From Spirosomataceae bacterium (GTDB lineage: Bacteria; Bacteroidota; Bacteroidia; Cytophagales; Spirosomataceae), in the NCBI GenBank assembly GCA_025455795.1, contig JALOLW010000151.1, positions 1 to 8,672 on the forward strand: a DNA stretch of 8,672 nucleotides. The letters are read 5' to 3'. The position numbers were made by a program, and so were the translations under genes. Of the stretch, positions 1 to 5,787 are shown one piece after another (position 1 is the first letter of the stretch; every line of letters starts with the position of its first letter). Below the pieces are notes generated by a model. That model saw only the letters and a list, made by a program, of their open reading frames with translations, was not told where the DNA came from and made no database searches.

Positions 1-73
1 GAATTGCCAGAGGATTTAGATACAAAAATACATTCAAGAAAATGATACGGTTTGCCTTTCAAAGACCAGTTTC

Positions 74-184
74 TCAAGTAATTTCATAAAGAACCTCAAA
101 TTCTTCTTTTCGGAAGGCGATTACTTCGAGGCGTGTCTGTACGTTCAAAGTTTTATCGCTAAATGGGCTTGGAATAGATTTCAT
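74..184 (-). CDS. Small unrecognised ORF, possibly the start of a decayed gene
   Basis: A 36-codon ORF starts with ATG 4 bases after the stop of the antitoxin-like remnant, the kind of spacing seen between operon partners. It begins MKSIPSPFSDKTLN and ends in a TGA. I do not recognise the family. Composition looks protein-like (charged and hydrophobic residues alternate, as in LEVIAFRKEEFEVLYE). Just past its end a second frame is open on the same strand from about position 83 to the window edge, reading YLRNWSLKGKPYHFLE and onwards. A single one-base frameshift near 77-83 would join the two, so this may be a broken longer gene that continues off the left edge. It could equally be a chance ORF. 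No signal peptide or membrane segment is seen. Confidence 0.25.
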   Translation of the reverse strand: MKSIPSPFSDKTLNVQTRLEVIAFRKEEFEVLYEIT

Positions 185-188
185 ATTT

Positions 189-332
189 TTAAAAGGTATG
201 ATATGTCAATTCTCCCCTAAACTCACTCAAACTCATGTTGGCAAGTCCTGCGGCTTTGCTGAGGGAAATCACCTCTTCGATAGCGGCTCGGTACAACAAA
301 TGCGAAAAGCGCAGGGGCTGCTGTGCGCCAAC
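189..332 (-). pseudogene. UPF0175-like antitoxin remnant, C-terminal part only
   Basis: After the TGA of the epimerase-like gene the same frame stays open for another 47 codons to a TAA. The segment RAAIEEVISLSKAAGLANMS followed by LSEFRGEL resembles the helix-turn-helix-like C-terminal half of small UPF0175 antitoxins, which carry a pattern like 'G-x-ISLSKAAELAGMS-x-x-EF'. The N-terminal half expected for the family (about 30-40 residues of hydrophobic and charged sequence) is missing, since the epimerase coding sequence sits where it should be. The only in-frame ATG lies late, near position 238. UPF0175 proteins are usually paired with PIN-like toxins (DUF3368), but no such toxin is recognisable downstream. 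The reading is a relic left by a deletion or rearrangement. Family assignment is by eye on a short motif and is uncertain; the open frame itself is certain. Confidence 0.4.
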
Positions 333-1163
333 TCACGCAGGACTGTAAAAAAAGTCCAATGGATTGCCATAGATAAACGGATACTGAAGCTGTTCGGTCA
401 ATTTTTGGCAAGACACAATTTTGTAAGGCTGCGGTACCGATGGTGCAAAAGTAGGCACTACAAAATCCCCCGTCTTTGCCGATGCTTCATACACTTGCCG
501 CCGCGTAGGATGCCCCGGCGCAACGACGTTGAAGACTTGGTTCCAAAGAGCGGGTGTTTGTAATCTGTCAATCACCCTCAACAGCACGCCCACGGCGTCG
601 TCGCGGTGAACATAATTGACGGGTAGCTCGCCCGTGGTGAGATTCTGCTTTCCGGATACGTATTTGGCAGGGATGCGGTCGTAGCCCATCAGTCCGCCCA
701 TGCGCAGCACGAGGCTGTCTTGCGGCATCTTCAAAATATGGTTTTCGGCCACTACAAGCGACGGCGCGGCGGCGTCAGCGGGGGTTTGAACATCTTCTTC
801 CGTCACCACACGGCTGAGTTCGGGATAAACCGAAGTCGAACTCACATAGACAATTTTTTCAATCGGACTCGCCGCCACCAACGGCAACAAATGCGTGACT
901 TGAGCGGGGTGAAAGTCTGCCCCGGCGCGTTCCAAGCGCGGTGGGATGTTGATAATCAGTACCTCACTTTCCAAAAAATAATCCCACCCAATGCCCGTTG
1001 GGTCGGGGGCAAGTTGTAGCCAAAACGGCTCTATGCCTTCTTGGCGCAGGCTGCGTAGTTTTTTGGCCTGCGTGGTGCTTCCTTTGACAGCATGGCCTTG
1101 TTGTAGCAATGCTTTCGCCAATGGCAGCCCAAGCCAACCACATCCTAATAGACTTATTTTCAT
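333..1163 (-). CDS. NAD(P)-binding SDR/epimerase-like protein (YeeZ-like)
   Basis: Probable atypical/extended short-chain dehydrogenase of 276 residues with an N-terminal Rossmann fold. The nucleotide-binding glycine motif GCGWLG is at residues 7-12, directly after the first beta strand (MKISLL). VYVSSTSVYPE (about 105-115) matches the active-site strand of the family, but the Tyr at 113 is not followed by Lys four residues later, so the usual YxxxK pair is incomplete; YeeZ-like members often show this. VNYVHRDDA (182-190) and FNVVAPGHPTR (211-221) match the later SDR/epimerase segments. The substrate is unknown. I chose the ATG at 1163 because it puts the Rossmann strand at the N-terminus. 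An in-frame ATG at 1220, immediately after the prmA stop and preceded by GAGGA, would add 19 residues with no family resemblance. The gene follows prmA on the same strand and is probably co-transcribed with it. The C-terminal tail (DFFYSPA) ends at a TGA with an antitoxin-like remnant in frame behind it. Confidence 0.85.
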   Translation of the reverse strand: MKISLLGCGWLGLPLAKALLQQGHAVKGSTTQAKKLRSLRQEGIEPFWLQLAPDPTGIGWDYFLESEVLIINIPPRLERAGADFHPAQVTHLLPLVAASPIEKIVYVSSTSVYPELSRVVTEEDVQTPADAAAPSLVVAENHILKMPQDSLVLRMGGLMGYDRIPAKYVSGKQNLTTGELPVNYVHRDDAVGVLLRVIDRLQTPALWNQVFNVVAPGHPTRRQVYEASAKTGDFVVPTFAPSVPQPYKIVSCQKLTEQLQYPFIYGNPLDFFYSPA

Positions 1164-1220
1164 GGAGTTATCGAATTTTTTAAACAATACAAGTACCCTT
1201 GTTTGTGGATTGTCTGACAT

Positions 1221-2054
1221 TTATCCTCGCTCAAATCGCAGGGTTGTCCACTGATTGAGGGTTTCGCGAGCCACCAAATTCAACCCTACTTCTTCAGCCT
1301 TGGCGATGATGTCTGCGGCATCAAACTCATAAAACCCACTTACAATCAGCGTGGCGCGGGACTTCATAAATTGTACGTAAATCGGAATTTCGGCCAAGAG
1401 AATATTACGATTAATATTGGCCAAAACAATGTCGTACTGCGCTGTGGGGCAGTCGGCGATGGTCCCTTGAAAAACCGTGATGTGTGTACAGTTGTTCAAG
1501 GCGGCATTTTCGACCGCGTTGAGATACGCCCATTCTTCAATATCAAACGCCATGAGCCGGGTCGCGCCCAGTTTTTCGGCCAAAATCGCCAAAATTCCCG
1601 TGCCGCTGCCTACGTCCAACACCGATTTGTTTTGGTGTTCTACCAATAATTGCTGCTGCATCACGAGCGTAGTGGTTTCGTGGTGGCCCGTACCAAACGA
1701 CATCTTGGGGTCAATCACGATGTCATGCTCAAAGCGCGGGTCGGGCGGGTGGTACGACGCCCGCACCCGTATCTGTCCTGCGACTTCAATCGGCTGATAA
1801 TTTTTTTCCCATTCTTCGTTCCAATTTTTGGTTTCCAAAACCCTAAATTCATAATTGATGGCCGCCAACGCCACGTAGCGCACCGCCAACTCTTGAAGGG
1901 CTGCTTCCGAAAAAGCCTCTTCGACAATGTACGCGAGGAGTCCTTCGTCGGTTTCGACAAAAGACTCGTAGCCTATTTCGGCCAATTCGGCCATGATGAT
2001 TTCGGTGAAATCTATCGGAACAGTGAGCGAGGTTTCGATGTAGGTAGCTGGCAT
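1221..2054 (-). CDS. prmA: Ribosomal protein L11 methyltransferase PrmA
   Basis: PrmA is a cytoplasmic S-adenosylmethionine-dependent enzyme that methylates lysines and the N-terminus of ribosomal protein L11. This 277-residue protein has the family layout. An N-terminal substrate-recognition domain (about 1-75, including IGYESFVETDEGLLAY) is followed by the linker motif KNWNEEWEKNYQPI (76-89). The conserved MSFGTGHHETT segment is at 118-128, SAM-binding motif I (VLDVGSGTGILAI) at 145-157, the acidic residue ending strand 2 at D171, and motif DIVLANINRNIL at 208-219, the equivalent of the catalytic loop. The start at 2054 gives the N-terminal strand expected for Bacteroidota PrmA; a later Met at residue 21 would cut into that domain. 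The length is somewhat shorter than the approximately 293 residues of the E. coli protein, as is usual in this phylum. It is the first gene of a minus-strand pair with the epimerase-like gene, and a TAnnTTTG promoter box lies about 45 bp upstream. Confidence 0.96.
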   Translation of the reverse strand: MPATYIETSLTVPIDFTEIIMAELAEIGYESFVETDEGLLAYIVEEAFSEAALQELAVRYVALAAINYEFRVLETKNWNEEWEKNYQPIEVAGQIRVRASYHPPDPRFEHDIVIDPKMSFGTGHHETTTLVMQQQLLVEHQNKSVLDVGSGTGILAILAEKLGATRLMAFDIEEWAYLNAVENAALNNCTHITVFQGTIADCPTAQYDIVLANINRNILLAEIPIYVQFMKSRATLIVSGFYEFDAADIIAKAEEVGLNLVARETLNQWTTLRFERG

Positions 2055-2098
2055 TGGAAAAAAGTAAATTGTAAATTTTGTCAGTGGATTCGTCTTTG

Positions 2099-2106
2099 CA
2101 AAGGTA
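2099..2106 (-). promoter_or_regulatory. Candidate -7 box for prmA
   Basis: On the minus strand this reads TACCTTTG, an exact match to the Bacteroidota -7 consensus TAnnTTTG, and would start transcription roughly 35-40 bases before the prmA ATG. No convincing -33 TTTG sits at the usual distance. It overlaps a perfect 10-bp palindrome, CTTTGCAAAG, at 2094-2103, which could be coincidental or a protein-binding site. Confidence 0.5.
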
Positions 2107-2126
2107 GGGACAAACGCTTTTTGACT

Positions 2127-2134
2127 TACATTTG
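2127..2134 (+). promoter_or_regulatory. Candidate -7 box for the tcdA operon
   Basis: TACATTTG matches TAnnTTTG on the plus strand. A TTTG at 2095-2098 is the nearest possible -33 element, but the 28-base gap is longer than the usual 19-21. If used, the transcript would have a leader of about 115 bases containing the tandem repeat and the small GC hairpin before the tcdA start. Confidence 0.35.
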
Positions 2135-2151
2135 TGGCTATTCTTTCTCAG

Positions 2152-2206
2152 AAAAAACGGAACAAGGAAAAAACGGAACAAGGAAGAAACAGAGAAAGTA
2201 ACAAGG
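2152..2206. repeat. Purine-rich 16-bp tandem repeat upstream of tcdA
   Basis: Two perfect adjacent copies of AAAAAACGGAACAAGG lie at 2152-2167 and 2168-2183. A degenerate third unit at 2184-2206 also ends in AACAAGG. The plus strand is almost free of pyrimidines here. The array lies in the presumed tcdA leader and is of a kind that can change copy number by slippage. It could affect transcript stability or ribosome access, but nothing in the sequence shows a function. Confidence 0.8.
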
Positions 2207-2230
2207 AGAAACATTGTACCATCAAATAAA

Positions 2231-2250
2231 CTCCCCTCTGGGGGATGGGG
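2231..2250 (+). other. Short CCCC/GGGG hairpin just before the tcdA start
   Basis: CCCC at 2233-2236 can pair with GGGG at 2240-2243 around a 3-base TCT loop, and a second GGGG follows at 2247-2250, ending seven bases before the tcdA ATG. Sequences of the type CTCCCCTCTGGGGG-TGGGG recur, as I recall, in intergenic regions of Bacteroidota and may be a small dispersed element. A 4-bp stem is weak, and a role in translation is only a possibility. Confidence 0.3.
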
Positions 2251-2257
2251 CTAACCA

Positions 2258-3055
2258 ATGGCAGATTTAGCTTGGCTTTCACGCACCCGCCTCATGGTAG
2301 GCGACGACGGCCTCGACCGCCTCCAACGCGCCCACGTACTCGTGGTAGGGCTTGGCGGAGTGGGTTCGTTTGCGGCGGAATACATCGCACGGGCGGGCGT
2401 AGGCACGATGACAATTGTAGATGGCGACGTGGTGGACCCTACCAACCGCAACCGTCAGCTTCCCGCCCTTGCTACCACGCACGGGCAGTCGAAGGCCGAC
2501 TTGATGGCCGAGCGGCTCAAAGCCATCAACCCCGACCTTAACCTCCACGTTATCAAGGAGTTTTTGACACCCCAAAAAGTCCGTGAAATCCTCGCGGCAG
2601 CACCGTACAGCTACGTGATGGACTGCATAGATAGCATTACGCCCAAACTCACGCTTTTGGCTACGTCGGTAGAATTTAAGTATCCGTTGGTAAGTTCGAT
2701 GGGCGCGGGAGGAAAATACGACCCCACTCAGCTCAAAGTAGCCGATTTGTTTGATACTTACGAGTGTTTTTTGGCGTATTACGTCCGAAAACGCCTCAAA
2801 AAATACGGCATTACGTCGGGAATTAAGGCCGTTTTTTCGACCGAAAAGGTACAAGAAGACTCGCTCATGCTGACCGATGGCAACAATTTCAAACGCTCGG
2901 CTTACGGTACTATCTCCTACCTACCCGCAGCTTTTGGGGGCGTGTGTGCGTCGGTGGTGATTCGGGAATTGTTGGGACAAAAAATAGAACTCCACAAAAG
3001 TCCGCTCAAAACGCTCAAAAAGAAGAAAAAAAAGCCCAAGAAACCTGTCCAATAG
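2258..3055 (+). CDS. tcdA: tRNA threonylcarbamoyladenosine dehydratase TcdA
   Basis: TcdA (CsdL/YgdL) is a ThiF/E1-like enzyme that uses ATP to cyclise t6A at position 37 of ANN-decoding tRNAs to ct6A. The 265-residue protein aligns along its length with E. coli TcdA. The nucleotide-binding glycine motif GLGGVGS is at 31-37. DGDVVDPTNRNRQLPAL (55-71) holds the acidic and Asn/Arg residues of the E1 active site. Further conserved segments are YVMDCIDSITPK (119-130), SSMGAGGKYDPTQLKVADL (146-164) and the FSTE segment at 193-196. The region around 221-240 (LPAAFGGVCASVVIRELLG) matches the C-terminal hydrophobic helix. The oddity is a lysine-rich tail, residues 251-262 with six consecutive Lys at 254-259, absent from the E. 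coli enzyme and possibly a tRNA-contacting extension. It is encoded by an A-rich stretch with an A8 run at 3026-3033. The gene heads a plus-strand run, with the GntR gene 18 bp downstream. Confidence 0.95.
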   Translation: MADLAWLSRTRLMVGDDGLDRLQRAHVLVVGLGGVGSFAAEYIARAGVGTMTIVDGDVVDPTNRNRQLPALATTHGQSKADLMAERLKAINPDLNLHVIKEFLTPQKVREILAAAPYSYVMDCIDSITPKLTLLATSVEFKYPLVSSMGAGGKYDPTQLKVADLFDTYECFLAYYVRKRLKKYGITSGIKAVFSTEKVQEDSLMLTDGNNFKRSAYGTISYLPAAFGGVCASVVIRELLGQKIELHKSPLKTLKKKKKKPKKPVQ

Positions 3056-3073
3056 CTATCCACCCCTACCATA

Positions 3074-4084
3074 ATGCTGCGTTTTAGTCACGATTCCAAA
3101 GTCCCGAAGTACAAGCAAATCGTCAGTTCGGTGATTGATGCCATCGAGCGCGGCGAGTTGAAGCGCGGCGACCAATTGGCCTCCATCAATGAAATCAGCG
3201 AGGAGTATTACATTGCCCGCGATACCGTCGAGAAAGCCTACAAAGCACTCAAAGCGATGGGCATCATCGAGTCGGTCAGGGGCAAGGGCTATTATATTTT
3301 GAGCGAAAAGCCCACCCAACTACGGGTGCTACTCGTCATCAACAAACTCAGTGCGTACAAAAAAGCCATTTACGAGGCGTTTGTCAATACCCTCGGCCAA
3401 CAAGCCACGGTTTCGCTCTTTATCCACCACGGCAACGCGCTCATTTTCAAAGAAATACTCAAAGAAAATTTAGGCAATTTTCATTTTTACGCCATCATGC
3501 CGCATTTTTACGAAGAGGCCGACAAAAGCACCGTTCTCCAACTGATTCGGCAGATTCCTACGAGCGAATTGGTGATTTTGGACAAAGACGTCCCCGAACT
3601 CCAAACCAAGTACCGCGCTGTTTTTCAGGATTTTAGCAACGACATTTACAACGCTTTGGTCTCTGGGGCAGATTTGTTCAACAAATACGAAGAATTGGTA
3701 CTGGTGTTTCCGCAAGATGTCAAGTACCCCAAAGAAATCATCACGGGTTTTCGGAATTTTTGTATTCACCACCACAAACCGTACCGCATCATTGACAAAG
3801 GTAGCGACGAACCGCAACTCGCCCACAAAGCTTACGTCGTTTTGGAGGACTCTGATTTGGCCGAACTTATCAAAAAGTGCAAGCAGCAACAACTCCTCCT
3901 TGGGCAGGATGTGGGCGTAGTGGCTTTCAACGATACTCCGCTCAAAGAAGTGTTGGCCGACGGCATCACCGTCGTTTCGACCGACCACCCCCAAATGGGC
4001 CGTACCGCCGCCGAGTTGATACTTCATCCAACGGTCGAAAAACGCAAAAATCCCTTTGCCATGATTCGTCGTCATTCGTTGTGA
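3074..4084 (+). CDS. GntR-family repressor with LacI-like effector domain
   Basis: DNA-binding transcriptional regulator of 336 residues. Residues 1-78 form a GntR winged helix-turn-helix: PKYKQIVSSVIDAIERGELK (11-30), GDQLASINEISEEYYIARDT (32-51) with the recognition helix, and GIIESVRGKGYYI (63-75) as the wing. From about residue 83 the protein follows the periplasmic-binding-protein-like effector domain of Bacteroidota GntR regulators: LRVLLVINKLSAYKKAIYEA (83-102), FIHHGN, FYAIMPHF, DVGVVAFNDTPLKEVLADG and ITVVSTDHPQMGRTAAELIL, ending in the typical NPF-x-MIRRHSL. Members of this group usually control carbohydrate genes and respond to a sugar, but no sugar-use gene is in the window, so target and ligand are unknown. 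Spacing to tcdA (18 bp) and to the downstream protease (21 bp) suggests co-transcription. There is no Shine-Dalgarno sequence before the ATG, normal for this phylum. Confidence 0.92.
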   Translation: MLRFSHDSKVPKYKQIVSSVIDAIERGELKRGDQLASINEISEEYYIARDTVEKAYKALKAMGIIESVRGKGYYILSEKPTQLRVLLVINKLSAYKKAIYEAFVNTLGQQATVSLFIHHGNALIFKEILKENLGNFHFYAIMPHFYEEADKSTVLQLIRQIPTSELVILDKDVPELQTKYRAVFQDFSNDIYNALVSGADLFNKYEELVLVFPQDVKYPKEIITGFRNFCIHHHKPYRIIDKGSDEPQLAHKAYVVLEDSDLAELIKKCKQQQLLLGQDVGVVAFNDTPLKEVLADGITVVSTDHPQMGRTAAELILHPTVEKRKNPFAMIRRHSL

Positions 4085-4105
4085 AATAACCCCCAAACAG
4101 AAAAT

Positions 4106-4999
4106 ATGTTTGTCAAAGCCATAGAACGCGCCAAAGAGTTCACCCGACCCGTTCATATCATCACGCGGCTGTACAACCAAGCCGATATTTTGCCCGGAGC
4201 GGCCACCTTGTTTTTTGTCAATGACCAAGGCTGTGCCGTCACGTGTAGGCACGTAGCCGAAACCCTCATCAACGGCCCGCAGGCACAGCAGCACTACAAT
4301 CAGTTTGCGGGAGAACGCGCCAAGTTGGTCAAAAACCAAGAATACAATTTCAAACTTCAACGTTTGGAAAAACAATACAATCTTGCCCTCGGCACGCTCA
4401 TTGCCCAAAAAATCAACTTCATTGACTGCGTAGATAGTCTCACGCAGATTGATGTGACCTACCATTCCAAATACGATTTAGCACTGCTCAAGTTTACCAC
4501 CAACGGGCGTTTTCATTACGGCAGACCCGCCGAATTTGTGGCCGACGGCCACTTGCCCAAACAAGGGCAGTCGCTGTGCCGTTTGGGCTATCCTTTTCCC
4601 GAATTCAACAACTTTGGCTACAACGCCACCATAGACGACATCGAGTGGGCGAAAGGCGGCCACCAAGCGTCCGTCCCGTTTCCATTGGATGGGATTTTGA
4701 CGCGGCATATCAACGACGAAACGGGCTACAATTATGCCCTCGAAATGAGCACCCCGGGCTTACGTGGGCAAAGTGGCGGGCCGCTTTTTGATACCAACGG
4801 GGTCGTTTATGGGATGCAGTTTGCCACTCGACACCTGCATTTGGGTTTTGACATGGTCAATTATGAAGTATGGCTCAATGCCCACCGTGCCAAAGTGTCC
4901 AACCACCCCTTCCTGCACGTGGGGCTTTGTATCAATGCTGAAACCATCAAGGAGTTTTTGCGACAACAAGGGGTAAAATACTATCAATCAAGGCCGTAG
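4106..4999 (+). CDS. Trypsin-like serine protease, apparently cytoplasmic
   Basis: A 297-residue protein with a trypsin-fold (S1/DegP-like) catalytic arrangement. The His motif AVTCRHVAE places the catalytic His at 49, YDLALLKF places the Asp at 124, and GLRGQSGGPLFD places the nucleophile at Ser223, so the full triad appears present. The order and spacing (75 and 99 residues) fit the fold. VNDQGCAVTCRHVAETL is the usual strand-turn before the His, and GVVYGMQFATRH after the Ser is the S1-pocket strand. There is no signal peptide, lipobox, transmembrane helix or PDZ domain, so it should act in the cytosol unless exported in an unusual way. The segment 62-100 between His and Asp is a Lys/Gln-rich insertion likely to be helical. 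Substrate is unknown. The gene lies 21 bp after the GntR gene, making a tcdA-gntR-protease run. Its last 16 bp overlap the end of the convergent SDR gene. Confidence 0.82.
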   Translation: MFVKAIERAKEFTRPVHIITRLYNQADILPGAATLFFVNDQGCAVTCRHVAETLINGPQAQQHYNQFAGERAKLVKNQEYNFKLQRLEKQYNLALGTLIAQKINFIDCVDSLTQIDVTYHSKYDLALLKFTTNGRFHYGRPAEFVADGHLPKQGQSLCRLGYPFPEFNNFGYNATIDDIEWAKGGHQASVPFPLDGILTRHINDETGYNYALEMSTPGLRGQSGGPLFDTNGVVYGMQFATRHLHLGFDMVNYEVWLNAHRAKVSNHPFLHVGLCINAETIKEFLRQQGVKYYQSRP

Positions 5000-5787
5000 C
5001 TACGCTTGATAAGTGCCTCAAACCAACGGCTCGGCAGCCATCTTTTGAGCCAAACGGCGAGTTTTTGAACGGGCGGCGCGGCCACATAATGCGCCGCAAC
5101 CGACGATTCGTTGATTATTTTTTCGATGCTTTCGGCGATGTACGCGGGTGTGTCTGCTTGGCGCACTTCTGCCCTAATCTGCGCGTTGATAGCCGACACC
5201 GACTGCCGATAAGGCGAATGTGCCGGCCCCGTGGCTACCAACCGATTGCTGTTGATGTTGGTGCGGACGTCGCCGGGCAAAATACTGCACACCTGCACCC
5301 CAAAAGGACGTACTTCTAAGCGCAGGCTTTCGGTGAGCATCTCGACGGCGGCCTTGCTCGCTGAGTAAATCCCACGGTAGGGCAGCCCCATCACGCCCGC
5401 TACCGAACTCACATTGACTATCAATCCACTCCCCTGCTGACGCATCGCGGGCAAAACCGCGCGACACACGCGCAGCAATCCCCACACGTTGGTATCAAAC
5501 ACCCGCCGAATCATCTCGTCGGGGACTTCTTCGAGCGCGCCCACGATGCCCAAGCCCGCGTTGTTGATAAGAACATCTACGCGCTGCTCGCGCTGAAGCA
5601 CCTCACTGACAGCTACTTGTACGGATTCGTCGTCGTTTACATCCATCACAAGTGGATGAAAATCAACGGCGGTATGGAGGGGGTGGCGACTTGTGCCATA
5701 CACTCGGTGACCTGCCCGGACAAGCTGCGAGGCAGTCGCTTGACCAATGCCCATGGAAGCACCTGTAATCAGAATAACTTTTGACAT
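4984..5787 (-). CDS. Classical short-chain dehydrogenase/reductase
   Basis: NAD(P)-dependent oxidoreductase of 267 residues with all classical SDR motifs. The cofactor motif TGASMGIG is at 8-15, NNAG at 75-78, catalytic Asn at N100 (DTNVWG), active-site Ser at S128 (NVSSVAG), and the YxxxK pair at Y141/K145 (YSASK). PGDVRTNI (171-178) is the usual PG motif after strand 6. GTSRHP (31-36), with Arg at the end of strand 2, suggests NADP(H) preference. The C-terminal part (about 230-267, VQKLAVWLKRWLPSRWFEAL) is amphipathic and resembles SDRs acting on lipophilic or steroid-like substrates, but the substrate cannot be read from sequence. Its ATG overlaps the stop of the XRE gene (TAATG, 1-bp overlap), so the two are very likely translationally coupled. 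Its 3' end overlaps the convergent protease gene. Confidence 0.93.
   Translation of the reverse strand: MSKVILITGASMGIGQATASQLVRAGHRVYGTSRHPLHTAVDFHPLVMDVNDDESVQVAVSEVLQREQRVDVLINNAGLGIVGALEEVPDEMIRRVFDTNVWGLLRVCRAVLPAMRQQGSGLIVNVSSVAGVMGLPYRGIYSASKAAVEMLTESLRLEVRPFGVQVCSILPGDVRTNINSNRLVATGPAHSPYRQSVSAINAQIRAEVRQADTPAYIAESIEKIINESSVAAHYVAAPPVQKLAVWLKRWLPSRWFEALIKRSYGLD
4987..5010. other. Hairpin at the junction of two convergent genes
   Basis: ATCAAG at 4987-4992 pairs with CTTGAT at 5005-5010, and CGT (4995-4997) with ACG (5002-5004), around an AGCT loop, leaving GC (4993-4994) bulged on one side. The hairpin covers the protease stop codon (4997-4999) and the last codons of the SDR gene. 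It has no U-tract on either strand, so it does not look like a standard intrinsic terminator. It may limit read-through or protect 3' ends of both transcripts. Confidence 0.45.

Noticed and set aside
1650..2201. A 183-codon plus-strand open frame crossing the prmA start
   Set aside because: It overlaps the prmA coding strand and continues through the purine-rich repeat, giving a low-complexity Lys/Gly end. No domain is seen.
2231..2250. GGGG near the tcdA start as a Shine-Dalgarno sequence
   Set aside because: It is not the anti-Shine-Dalgarno complement (AGGAGG), and other starts in the window have no such element. It is better described as part of a short hairpin.
3470..4465. A 331-codon open frame on the minus strand
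   Set aside because: It lies fully antisense to the GntR and protease genes, both of which have clear family motifs. The translation shows no recognisable domain and is an echo of codon bias on the opposite strand.
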